DNA of 64,000 nt, taken from contig NC_051108.1 in assembly GCF_901709675.1 (NCBI RefSeq), forward strand, positions 6,680,631-6,744,630, in the 5' to 3' direction. Shown in pieces: positions 49,301-62,120 of this stretch. Origin of the DNA: Syngnathus acus (lineage: Eukaryota; Chordata; Actinopteri; Syngnathiformes; Syngnathidae). How positions within the stretch are numbered: the first letter of the stretch is position 1; each line of letters opens with the position of its first letter. Both the position numbers and the translations under genes were made by a program. Under the pieces are notes generated by a model, which saw nothing but the letters and a program-made list of their open reading frames with translations, was not told where the DNA came from and did no database searches.

Positions 49301-52300
49301 ACTCTCAGAGTTGTCGAGTGACACGCTGCTCCGGCGGGGGACTTGTGTTTCTGTATCGTACGTCCCAGTAGACCCAAGCCATATGCCGCTTCCTGATGGT
49401 CGTTTGTTTATCGCCACATCTCTGAAGAGGTCGGCGGTGTGTGGGAAGAACCGCAGCTGGGTCGACCTAAGGGAGGCTCGCCGACGACTTGGCCCAGCTG
49501 TGGACCTCTGCACTGAGTTGCGAGGGGTCCCCAGAGAGCGGGCCGCTTGGATCTAGGCCTGACAGGGAAGATCTTGGAATATAATTAAAGTCCGGTCCAC
49601 TTTTCCTCGTGCACCATAGCTTCACTCCACTATATTACCCCGCCGAGTGTTGTGCAAAAGTGAGGCCCTAAATTTGCATGCATACTGCACTTGACAAGCA
49701 CTTTCTCTTCACGCTAGCGACAAGGCTCGACACCGCACAGCTATAATTACAGCAGTGTTGACTGCCATACAAAGAAAAGGAAATGATGTCTCCGGCTTCC
49801 TCCTAAATTTCCTGCACACGCGTGTCAAAAGCTGCCGAGGACGAGAGGAAAAAAATTGTGAGGAGGCAGAAATTAAATATGCCGCTACGTGTCAGAGTGA
49901 ACGTGTTAGCCTGTCAGAACGGTTTAGCCCGACTGGTGACATTATCAGAGGGGACCTCCTCCGCCACTTGTGTGCTAAGTGTAGCGCTGTACACAAGTTG
50001 CACATTCATCACAAATCGCTATTCCCGCAAATCTCGTATGACATGAAATGCGGGGCCGGCCTCGCCCCCGGCAGCCTTTGTAAACATTGCACATGACACA
50101 ATTGGACTTCAGCAAATTAAAAAAAAAAAAAAAAAAAGATAGAATAAAACTCCATCAGCGGGCAGACGTTTTTTTTTTTTTGTTTTGTTTTTTACGCAGA
50201 CCGAAGCTTTTTTTATGAGGAGACACAGCAAAATAAAAGGTGACTAGATTGACCAGTTGGAAAGTCACTCGGTGTACATGATTGATGATTGGTGCAGCGA
50301 CATTTTTCCATTCACCACCTTGTCTCCCGTCAGTCGCTTCCTGCCTCCTCACGTTAACGAGCTCCCGAAAGCCGTTACAAGGGCGAGATCCAATAAAAGG
50401 ACGAGCCTGTTTAACCCCTTGAGAGTTAGAAATGGCAACTAGGCAGCGCCGATGACAGTGAGGTCAAAGTGCGCCTCCCCAAGGCTGACAGAGTGATGGA
50501 ACTGCTGTTGACTTGATTGCCCTTTTTACCAATAACAAACATCCAGACACATTTTGGATCAATTTGAACAATTACAGCAGAGAAAAGAGCTCATTACTGA
50601 ATGGAGGCGACGTTATCACAGCCAGCTAGTTGGCGTCATTTAGTCTGCGGCGTGGTGGAAAAAACGCAGGTCACCAATAGATAGTATGACGACGCCATCT
50701 GTTTTGCCGCTGCTTGCATCTCTGTTTAGTCTTTTAGAACAAAAAAAATGCATGCAGTAAGGAGAAAGGAACAGTTGGTGTAGAACTAGCTAGATGTATC
50801 AAACATAAATATATATGAGAGTGAGGAACATGCAATGAACGCACTTCTGCTGCATTTGTAATTATTCATGACAGTGCGCAAGCTGTTTTTTCCGCCGTAA
50901 ATATTCACATGAGACATATGTAGTGCTGATTGCCTCCTTCACCCCGCCGCCTTAACGAGCGTTTGCTACCCGTATATATCACTGTACCTCGGGCCGTCCT
51001 CCTCCTGCGAGTTCAGGACCAGCCAATTTAGACACTATCACCCTGAGAGATCTTTCGACAGACGTTTTTTTTCACCTCTGTACCAAGCGAGGCTTTGCTT
51101 ACGGCGTGGGTAGGCAGCGTAGCCGTGCGCTCTCTCCAGGCCTTTCCGAGGGATTGAAGCTTGTAAATTTGAAACAAACAAGCAGTAACCATGAGCAGTT
51201 TTAAGCAGGAGAAAAATGCGACTTTTACAGTTCTGTGGAGCAGGAAAAGAAGTGTTACGGATAGATTTGGCCAGTTTGCAGCTAATGAGGAGGCAGCCAT
51301 GCGGCGGGCGTAGCGACGGGTCACGAGAAGGGATGATTGCTATGAGGGTTGCAGGTTGGATGGCATGGAGGCAACCTTAATGAGGTGCGCTCGCCACGTC
51401 TTAATCGCCGCCGTGTGCCTTGTAATGCTCTCCTAGCGAAACACTTTGTGCGTGTTCAAATGCAGTCTCGCTATAGTCGCTCATAAAAATTCTTTAATAT
51501 GGCTCGTTTAACAAACAGCAAGCAGGACGCGCGCCAAAGACAACTTTGATAGCCTCTGATCGTTCAGGTAGCGTCGGCGGCAGCGTTCCCGCGGGAGCCG
51601 AAGTCACTTTCCAACAGCCGAAGCCACCCGGCTGCGGTGTCAAAGAGCAAACGCGCAGCATCAAGCGCCCGCTCAACACCTTCATGTTGAATCTTGAAGA
51701 CTCTGGTGTCTCATGTCTGCGCCATCCTCGCTGCGACGTCGCTCGCGAGTGCAGCGCTTTGAATGCAGACGCCCTTCGAGATTAAACAGCAGGGCCAATT
51801 GTCAAGTTGCTGTCATTTTTTAAGAAATGGGAAAAAGGCAAAGCTTTTATGGCTTTTAAGTGCATGCGTGTGATGCGTGATGTGTTCATATGCAACTTGT
51901 CAGCTGTCATCCTAAAAAAAAAAAAAATGAATATTTACATAGAACTTAATCGCTGCTACATGAGGTCAAATAATATCGAAGTGAAAAAAATACATCAAAT
52001 AAAACCAGACTTTGAAATAAAAAACTAGAATCGGCCCGGAGATGTTATTCAACTCTCTCTTTTCGACTTTGGTTTTGAGTCAAATTTCCGTCTGCTGCTT
52101 TGCGCTGCCTGCGTGGGTCAAAGATTAAAATCCAATTCCCGGGAACAAAGGCGCAATGTTCAAAACGTTTTCACTGAGGCCTGTCGAGGGTCAAGTGTCC
52201 ACCGATCGGTTTTTAACTGTAACTTTGAAACAGCCAATGACAAAACGCGACCAAACGATTTCAGGAAGCAAAACAATAAGCTTTTGTAACTCAATCGCCA

Positions 52301-54115
52301 TCCAGACATCTATTTAAAACAGATCACGACCACTCGAATAATTGCATTAAAAATATGATTTATTCATAAGAAAGTAAAATAGATTTAAATGCTGGCTCTC
52401 AAAGCGTTTACATTTGTCATCCAAAGTGACACAAGTAGTGAGGCCCCATCAGATTCTTATATTGATTGATTTTGTCTGACTTGCAGCCCACCATTGTCAG
52501 GATGAATAGGAACGAGTCAAGCCCGTCAAAGTCGGCTTTGCACTCCTCGGGGATGCAGCAGGAGGTGTGGGAGGCTGTCTGATACAAAATTATGGAACTC
52601 CAAATCCTTCTGCTCCACAAAGGTGCTCCTTCCTGTATGACACCTCGTAACTCTGTGCTGCTGTTTTCAGTGGAGGAAAAGAAAAAAAAAGACTTTGCAA
52701 GTGAGTCACTTCGCTCCTAGAATGAGATTTTAAGCACTTTGGACAAGGTCACGACGTCCACGTAGCACTGGGCCTCGCTGCTAAAATGACAAGTTGTGCC
52801 GTAACGCGGGGGTTAATTACTGGGATTCCTCGCCGCCGCCGCCATCGCCCTGCACCAGTGACTAATTTAATAGCTTTATTAGGGCGGCTTTCTGTCTAAT
52901 TAAATGCCTCTAATCTCGTTTGGCAAATATTGCGAGGTGCAAGTTCAAGTTGCTCCTGCGGGCCCCCGGGGTTTGCCTCGGCGCTTTGACTTTACAAGCG
53001 TGGCGTTAATGTCATGCCAAATACAATCAGACAATCACACGCTCAAGTGATTGTAGCAATTCTTCTAAAACCTGACTTGACAAATATATCGAAGCCACGT
53101 TGCAAAATTGCCGCCCGGCAAGATGTTTTTCTGTCCCCGACTGCTGTTCAGCACCATTTTGAGAAGCTTTATGGCCGTAAGACTGCTCCGACGAGGGCGG
53201 CGATAAAGCTTTACCCGTGCCGTCTTCAGCTTGTTGAACATCATCATCTTTTGCTTGAAGCTTTTGAACAACTCGAAGTCGGCGCCGGTGAAGCTTTATC
53301 ACTCTGCAAAGTATCGGTCGAATCGAGTTTTTGTTGGTGTCGGTTCCGGCGCAGCCCTTTGGGTAGATTTGCCCTGGCTTTGTGTGAGCGCTTGCTCATT
53401 TCAGTTGGCAAGCCATGGGCAAGGGCAGGATATACGTACTTGCAGAAACGTTAAACCCGTAGCCCCCGCGTCTATCTGAATGATACGTGAAAGAAAATTG
53501 AAAAAAGGAAGACGATAGCGACTTTTGGGCGTGTATAGTATATAATCTGCATAGTTGTTTGAATCCCTCCAAGCTATGTGTTATCTGAAAAATAATATGC
53601 TATGACAGAGGGCGGCAAATCTGGAGTGCAAAATTATTTTTGAAAACTTTTTATTCATGCAGTCACTCAGTATTGCAGATTTGAACTCATTGCTGTAACA
53701 TATTCCGCTTTACTGTTGATGGACATTTTTTGCAAAAGTTGTCAATGATGAGCTTGCCGCTGCGCTAATAGCCTTCTTAATTGTCGTCAGACAACGTTAT
53801 CTCCATAGACGCCATTTTCTTAATTTATCTAGACGCAGCCATGTTTTCAGTGCAAATGACTATAGGAACACCTCGCAGCGAGGAAAGGCCAGCGCTCGGC
53901 CTACAATTAAACTAATTTTTACAGTAATTAAGCAGAATCAAATTAAAGTGCACAGCGCGCCCTCCAAGGGAGAGTGTGGCGTGTGTAATTGGAAATTTCG
54001 TAATGGTCGTCGCGATTATATATGCATTAGCGGCGCGGCATGCCTATCAGTCAGCAATGATGGTGTGGATCTTTTCGATAGATCCGCGAATCTGGATTTT
54101 GACGACTTGGAATTT
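46385..54115. other. Intergenic stretch between mdga2 and FAU, middle part
   Basis: No gene is supported. GC-rich islands at about 48560-48960, 49320-49560 and 51530-51780 contain open frames without family matches. Exon-like signals at 47567-47581 and 52487-52582 are given as leads. An AT-rich segment at 52855-52925 has several TAATT-type motifs. Confidence 0.5.
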
Positions 54116-54262
54116 GACGACTCAGTGGCCTTGTGGTACGAGTGTCCGCCCTGAGACTGGGAGGTCGTCGGTTCGATCCCCGGCCGAGTCATACCAAAAG
54201 ACTATAAAATAGAACCCGATGCCTCCCTGCTTGACACTCAGCATTAAGGGTTGGATTGGGGA
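54116..54262 (+). mobile_element. tRNA-derived SINE, second family
   Basis: A-box-like TGGCCTTGTGG (54126-54136) and perfect B-box GGTTCGATCCC (54170-54180) sit 34 bp apart, as in a tRNA promoter. They are followed by GGCCGAGTCATACC, CCTCCCTGCTTG and CACTCAGCATTAAGGGTTGG, a body I recognise as a common teleost SINE. It does not fold as a functional tRNA with a CCA-end acceptor stem. No clear target duplication was found; the 3' boundary is approximate. Confidence 0.75.
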
Positions 54263-57200
54263 TGCTGTGAGGAGCTGCACCCCACAGTCATAATTAATGC
54301 GCAATGTATAGCTTCTACTATGGAAGCTCGTCTGAGGACGACCGAGGGATTAGAAGTAGGCGTGGACTGGGGATTCTCGGTATGGTCAGCGGGATCGAGC
54401 GCCGTACAGACAAATCAAAAGGCATGTTGCGGGGCAAGTCAAGGCGCGCCGCAGCCATTTTGTTCACGCCGGCGCTGCGTTTGCATTAACGTCGACTGGC
54501 TCGTGCTAGCCTACATACAGTAGGATTTATAATTCCAGCACAAGCGGGAGATGGGAAATGAAAAATTGATTTGAAGGAAGCACCACAGAGTTGATTTCTT
54601 TTCAATGTCTGATTTCCCACAACGCTTCAGCCCATCTTTTTGTCTCTCGCTGGAGTTTGCGGTGAAGCCGGACTATGAACAGCAGCGTCTCGAAACCTCA
54701 ATTTAAAAGTCTAACCCTTCTTTTCAAAACAAATTTGAAAAATAATCTAGTAATTGCATTTTTTCCCCTCGTCAATATAACGATTGCAATTTAAAGTGCG
54801 ATTATTTTTTTCAAGATCTTCTGCGCATGCAATTTTTTTAACAAACACAAGCAATAAATAGATCCGGTCTTAGCTAGAGGTTAGCCTTTCCGATTTGAAA
54901 TTGCGTTGTACAAATTGCAATATCGGTTTGAATTGAATTAATTGTTCAGCATTACTTTGACGATCAAAAAAAGGAAAAACCATAATCAAGGAGACGTGAC
55001 CTTGACCCCTCCAAGAACGCCAAGTCCTTCCGCCCCAGCATCCCGACTACTGTTGGCATAGGCTGGTCCCGATAAGACATGATGAATGCAGATTGTTTGC
55101 GGCGTGACAGCATCATCTGTTTCCAGCCATGCCGGCCTTCGCTCTGCCAGGCGAGCCTATTTGGAGCTCTGGGCGCCGGCAACAAGCAACAACGCAAAAA
55201 GACAAAATAGTCACGCATACCTTAACCGAGAGAGCGCACTCGCCGCCTCGCTATCAGATGCCGGCGATATTTTTCTCCCCCCGTTGGCAGGCAGGTGGCA
55301 AACAAATCGGAAGTTGAGTCGAAACAACAAAGTACAGTGGGAACGGTGCAAAGCGATAGAGCCGTTTTTGTAATCTGCTGGCAGACATATTTATTCTGGC
55401 GCACGGCTGATATTCACCATGGCAACAGCGCGAAGGGACAGTGGAAGGGAAAGAGTTCAAAAAAACGTTCACTCACGCGGGTTAATGGTGCTGTTCAAGC
55501 ACTGCTCTGTATTCATTAGAAAATACAATCTTCAAATGGAGCTTCAATCCCATGTTCACTTTTGTTTCAGCAACAGAACGCATGGATTGGCGTTGTTTCC
55601 GAAACATCCTCCGGGCACCGCCGAGCCGGAGCTCACGTTAGCCCGCAGTTTACGTAAGAGGCGCGATTGGGTTTGCGGCTGCTTCGCGGCAGCAGCAATT
55701 TCACTGCGGGTGGATTAATAATGCATGGCGCACTTCTACCGCCAACCCACACGTCACACTCGGGCAAGCACACGCACAAACACACACTCATCAAAACGGA
55801 CACATGAATGAAGTTGTGTGCACCGTACGTCCATCCCCACATTTTTCTATTCTACCTTAGAATTGTAGTGTTTCCAACAAGGGGCTTACATTTTCAAACT
55901 TAGCATTAGACAGCCAGGGTTCGGGTTTCAACTCATTTGAATTCCCACCTCAGGCCCATTTTAATTTTGGCCATAGGAACTTAGCTGCACTGCGCTGACA
56001 TCGGGGGACTCTCACCCGGCAATTAATGATGAATTAGCATAGCATCAATATTAAAGAAAAGAAAGATGCTAATGGCCTGCAATTGGTTGAAATATTCAAC
56101 GACAGGAGCTCCATTTGTGCGATGCGGGACCGCGTCCGTCTCTCTACCGGGAGAGAAGGCGGCGGTCCCGGCTGACTGGAGCGTCACTCACGGGGCGGCT
56201 CGTGAAAGTTTAATGGAGGCTCATCGTTACGCATTAACCGAGAGCTCCTAAATGACGCCGTCCTGAATAAATCATTTCCTGACGGTGGACCTCAATGTCG
56301 TCTTTGACGCCTGGGTCTCTGGGAGTTTCCTTAAAAAAAGATTCTCATTACAGACCACGCAGGGGAGTTAGCGCACATCAGTAATCGACTACTCTGGCCT
56401 GGACACTTTTAGCTTGAAGGCCTGGGCTGGGCTTCCTTTGGCCGATCAAGTGCTCGCCACTTTTCCAGGTCGACAGCCACAAATGGCGTCTCCCTTCTAT
56501 CTCTGCGGGAGCTCAGCAGCCGTCCCGTCACAGATCTGCACCCGTGATGACTCGCCAAATGAGTGTTCGAAGGGGGCGTAGCTGAGATGCAGAGATGAGT
56601 TGTTTTGGCTTTTGAAGATTTTTTTTTCCCCCTCAAAAAGGGAGCATTCAGGCAGAGAAATGATTGCTTTTTATCACCAGCGCACACAGCAAATGCTTCA
56701 TTCGCTTTATTATTTTTCTTTCCGAGTGCGGCGCCAAAGCGTAACTCAAGTTATCTGCTTTGAGAAAGTGGCGAAGGGGCCCGTACAATAACAAGGAGCA
56801 GGAGGTTACGGGCGCCAGAAGCTGCATGCAATCGCGTCGGCTTCAGCTGAGGAACAACAAATGTTCGCCCGTCAGTTTGCACAAACGGCAACTTCGATGG
56901 ACTTTTCAGGCCCAATCTAAACAAATAGACCTGGACTCCAACTAAAATGGCCGATTCAAAGTGCTGGCTTGGCTCGTTCACCCAGTTCGAGTTACTTTTG
57001 CCTGGCCTGGCAGTTTGAAGCGTGTCGGCATGTCAGCCCAACTTTCATCAAGTGGTGAAGCCGGTGGCTCATTTCAGTCCCCTCCGACTTCAATGACGCA
57101 GTGCTTAACTCACTGACTTTGGTTCTCTTGGCTGCGCAGAAGTGCGCGGGTGCATTTGGGAGTGAAGAGATGGTGGCAGCAGAGGGGAGATAAGCTTCAT

Positions 57201-57397
57201 TAGAGAAAAAAAGTCTAATCTCTAGTTTAACCTTACACTTTCCCGCCCCGCCGAAGGACTCGCGGCACCCCGAGGCAAGGCGCAGAATATCGATGAACGC
57301 CGCCAACCTCGCTAAGGGCTAATGCTAAAGCTCGCGTCTTTCTTGAAGCCGCAAGATCTTTAGAAAAGATTCCTTTTTTTATTTTTTATTTTGTGTA

Positions 57398-57428
<31 letters not shown>

Positions 57429-59114
57429 GAAGCTAAAGTGCATTAAGGGCAGTGCACAATTGGGCACGGGTGACTGAGGTTCACATCCCACTCATGCTGA
57501 ACTCTGACCCCTCGTGAAGGCATCGGTGCCGTTTCTAACTAATGAAAAGAAACGCGAGTATAGCATCTTGTTTGAAGCGGTCTTTTTTTGTCAAAGAGGA
57601 GTATTAAGCTTTGTTGGGTGCAGCAGGTGAAAAATCCCCGAGAGTTGGTGGTGTCTTCTTTCCCCCGGTAAGCCGCAGTGGCTTTAGAGGGTTTGAGCCT
57701 CCAGATCTGTCATGTCAATGTGAGCCCACGCCTACCCTGACACGTCTAATCTCCTGGCTGCATGCCGTCAAATCGGCCTGAAATAGGAGTTTGGGAAAGG
57801 TGGCAAAGTTGCTCACCAAATCTTTCTCAGCTTCGAGCCCAATCGTCTATGATCGTTGACGGACCGACGGGTGTGCCAAACCATTTGCTCGGTGAGTGTA
57901 ATCAAAAGCAACAAAACATGGCGTGATATACTAAATATCACAACAGCTCGGCTTCATATGCGAGCTGATAAAGTTGTCAAATGCAATTCAGTCCTTCCCA
58001 TCCAACATGTGATGTAAAGTCTTGTCAAAAGTTGGAATGCAGTGTTCGCTCTTAAGATTGGATTCCATTCGTGAGCGCTGGCTTTTAAAGAGAGCTAACA
58101 CACACGCACGCACACACTGACATACACACAAAGAGAGGGCTTTTGTGTAATTGAAAATTGCTTTGGAATTCCATCTTCATCCCCTGGCTTCCATCAGCAG
58201 GACGTGTAAAATATATCAGCCAAGCAGCTTGCTGATAAGAAAACATGTTTATTCTGCTTAGTATTTATGAAACACCTCCACATGGCTTTTTTTCCTTCCT
58301 TTCTCCTCAAAAAAATAATCTCTCCTCTTGGTGCATAGAATAATAAAAAGACGGGCGGGATGAGGACGGATGAACGAATGTCACATTCTTGTTGTGGAGT
58401 TTGGCGTGTGTGTGGAATGTGGCAAGGGGAGGACAGCATCATCATTAGGTTTGATATTAAGAGTTTTTCTCTTCATAGGTGGCACCTCTTGTGCTTCTGT
58501 CTTCTCCAAATGGACAAACGTTTGATCGTTAATGACATATGGACAAGGGGTGGCTTGAAATCGCAGGTCTCTGCTGGCTGAGAGGATGGGAATCCTGTGT
58601 GCTTATATTTTTGTCAATAAAAGACCACCACCACCGGGCCATGGAAGATGCAAAGGTAAATGACTTTAGTGATGACTAAATTAAGGAGGTTTTTTTATTT
58701 TAAAAATAACCATGTATATTGAGGCTTTTTTTTTTTGTGCAAAAAATAAAATTGAAAAATGACCTTTGACTCTGACCCCTAATCCCTGACCTTTGACATC
58801 TTCATCACACACTTGTGGACATGTTTTTCAATGACACTGATGCAAAGCAAGTTAGTAAAAAATGTATGTTTTAATTAGTTTTGACTAACTTGGACTACAT
58901 TAATGTCGTTAAAAAAAAACATACTCAAAAGTGTGTGACGACATTCGTGTTGCCTTTGCTTCTCAGTGTTGTGCAGTACATGCAGTGTTGTGCAGTACAT
59001 GAAGCACAAGTTGGAAGTTCGGTGAGAGAGGTCGGCGCACTTACGCCATCTTGTGGAGTAATGTGATATCGCACATTAGCTCCTCAAGCATACAATACTG
59101 GGTACTCGCATCAT
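54263..59114. other. Intergenic stretch between mdga2 and FAU, right part
   Basis: Mixed GC-rich and AT-rich sequence with poly-A/T runs (for example 57409-57428) and no supported gene, RNA or bounded mobile element. Confidence 0.5.
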
Positions 59115-59166
59115 AGAATAGAACAGAATAGAATAGAATAGAATAGAATAGAATAGAATAGAATAG
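59115..59166. repeat. AGAAT pentanucleotide microsatellite
   Basis: About ten units of AGAAT, with one AGAAC variant near the left end. Confidence 0.95.
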
Positions 59167-59443
59167 ACATTTATATTTTTAAAGATGCAAGTTGGAGAAC
59201 AAAGGGGTTACGTACGTTAAAAAAATGGCCAACTATTGAATGTCAAAATTGCAAACCAGTAAGGGGGCCACAGAAACATGTTGGTTTATTGAGACAGTTG
59301 CCCACTTGTGTGTGAAATGTCAGCATCTCCACCGTGTTGAAGAAGCTCTTAGTCTAAATATATGTTCCCATAGTATTTGCAGTCTGAACATAATTTAAAA
59401 CATTTAAACTCTTATGATATATTCAGTGAATATGTGCACATAG

Positions 59444-59537
59444 GGCGGCTCGGTGGTGCACTGGTTGGAGGGTGCCGGTTCAATTCCACCTCCGACCCTC
59501 CCTGTGTAGAGTTTTCATGTTCTCCCCGAACCCGTGT

Positions 59538-59568
<31 letters not shown>

Positions 59569-59784
59569 ACATCCCAAAAACATGCTTGACGGGCCGATTG
59601 AGCACTCTAAATTGCTCCTAGGTGTGAGTGCGAGCGCGGATGGTCGTTCGTCTCTGTGTGCCCTGCGATTGGCTGGCAACCGGTTCAGGGTGTCCCCAGC
59701 CTACTGCCCGATGACCGCTGGGATAGGCTCCAGCACGCCCGCAACCCCCGTGGGGACAAAGCTGTACAGAAAATGGATGGATGG
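59444..59784 (+). mobile_element. tRNA-derived SINE-like retroelement, copy 2 (341 bp)
   Basis: Same family as 44755-45118, with B-box GGTTCAATTCC (59477-59487), the same body motifs and an ATGG tail. Relative to copy 1 it lacks about 21 bp between the A-box region and the B-box. It is flanked by an exact 12-bp duplication ATGTGCACATAG (59432-59443 and 59785-59796). It sits about 0.2 kb upstream of the FAU transcription start. Confidence 0.88.
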
Positions 59785-59951
59785 ATGTGCACATAGTCCC
59801 ACTTTGCCACATCCATTATGGCGACTGAACATGCTGATTAGCGACGTTTACGCCCTATGATTCAGTGTACTATACACATAGCGCCACTTTGCCACATCCA
59901 CTATGGCGACAACTTACAGGCGTGGCTATCTCTCGACGCAGTTCTGTCAAT

Positions 59952-59967
59952 TTGCACATGCGCAGTC
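59952..59967. promoter_or_regulatory. NRF1-like motif in FAU core promoter
   Basis: TTGCACATGCGCAGTC lies about 20-30 bp before the proposed FAU start. CATGCGCA matches the core of the NRF1 palindrome, common in TATA-less promoters of ribosomal and housekeeping genes. No TATA box is visible at the expected distance. Confidence 0.45.
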
Positions 59968-59983
59968 GTGTCCCATCGAACAG

Positions 59984-60025
59984 CCTTTCCTATGCTGCAC
60001 GTTTAACGACAAGCATCCAAACGAG
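59984..60025 (+). promoter_or_regulatory. fau: FAU transcription start (TOP tract) and non-coding exon 1
   Basis: CCTTTCCT at 59984-59991 is a 5'-terminal oligopyrimidine-like tract, the translational control signal expected at the start of ribosomal-protein mRNAs. The exon would end at 60025 in ACGAG followed by GTAAGG, a good donor, and splice to 60585. The start is inferred from the motif, not proven. The coding sequence starts in the next exon, as in mammalian FAU. Confidence 0.6.
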
Positions 60026-60584
60026 GTAAGGCCTATTCGTGCCGAGTTGATGAAGTAAATTTAAACACGTTGCCGGCTGTTTTTGTGTGTTAAAATTCAC
60101 ACAAAACACCCGTTAGCATATTAATGAAACGCCACATTGAACGAACTGGTGAACATTTTGTGTTCATCATCCTACTTTTCCTACGAATGCCGTGGGTAGC
60201 ATGTGGCTAGCTGCGTTAGCTTAGCATTAGCCTAACAGCGACAACTTACAAAAGTGTACCTTTTCCCTCGGTTTCGTTCCTTTTTTACCAGCGTCAAAGT
60301 TTGCTGGTTCAGCTTTTGCTTAACGAAGTCGAGTGAGTTTCGTGTCAATTTACATAGTTAAATATCCAAAGTTAACGCATGATATCGTAGTGTGTTATTA
60401 GCGCTATGGTTTCTCCACGGAAGAATTTCTAAAATAGAGACGGGTGTTTGTTTGTTTTTTGTTTTTAAATTGCTTAATACTTGCTTGGCTTTTAAATCAA
60501 TCTTTCACCGCATTTTCAAAATTGTGTACATTGTGGTCTTATCTAAATGTATAAGACGATACGAGATGTCACTTTCTTTTTCAG
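60026..60584 (+). other. fau: FAU first intron
   Basis: 559 bp between non-coding exon 1 and the first coding exon. T-rich near its 3' end; no snoRNA box pattern convinced me. Confidence 0.6.
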
Positions 60585-60591
60585 CATAAAC

Positions 60592-61627
<1,036 letters not shown>

Positions 61628-61683
61628 GTGACTCTTGACCATACTCAGCTCTTTTGTCAGAGTTCAAATGTTTTTCCGATGTG

Positions 61684-61689
61684 AATAAA
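61684..61689 (+). terminator. fau: FAU polyadenylation signal
   Basis: AATAAA lies 57 bp after the FAU stop codon, giving a short 3'UTR typical of ribosomal-protein genes. Confidence 0.85.
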
Positions 61690-61910
61690 ATGTTTAACTC
61701 GGCTATCGTGAGAACATGCGATCAGAAATCTGAGGATGGGAATCGTCTAGTTGTCACTTGAAAATGCAGTTACATGAAAATAGATGAAAATAATAGTAGA
61801 TGTACTTATATCAGCTGCTGACATTAAGTGGGATAATACAGCCATGCTGGGTTTGCTTAAAATAATTTGTATAAAAACAAAAACTTCAGCCTTGTCTGTG
61901 AAAGTTATAT

Positions 61911-61916
61911 TTTAAT
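61911..61916 (-). terminator. fkbp3: Probable FKBP3 polyadenylation signal (ATTAAA)
   Basis: TTTAAT on the plus strand is ATTAAA on the minus strand, about 150 bp after the FKBP3 stop. No AATAAA is present on that strand between the two genes, so this common variant is the best candidate. Confidence 0.55.
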
Positions 61917-62065
61917 GCTAACAAAGAACATAAAAAAATCAACTAATTTCCCCAAACATGAGGAATTACATTGACATTAAAGCAACAAAACGGTTATGTA
62001 GTTGGAATCCCCAGTCACCAATGTGTGAGCACAGAAAATTCAGACAGCTTTCCAGTTTTCTTGCT

Positions 62066-62120
62066 TTAATCCACAGCCACTAGCTCCACCTCAAAGATCA
62101 GCTTGGCATTAGGTGGAATT
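62066..62120 (-). CDS. fkbp3: FKBP3 coding exon 7 and stop
   Basis: Acceptor CTTTTTTTCAG. It encodes [17 protein letters not shown] and TAA, the usual FKBP C-terminal strand. Confidence 0.95.

Noticed and set aside
54116-54262. Functional tRNA gene
   Set aside because: A- and B-box motifs are present, but the cloverleaf and acceptor stem are not convincing and the SINE body follows.
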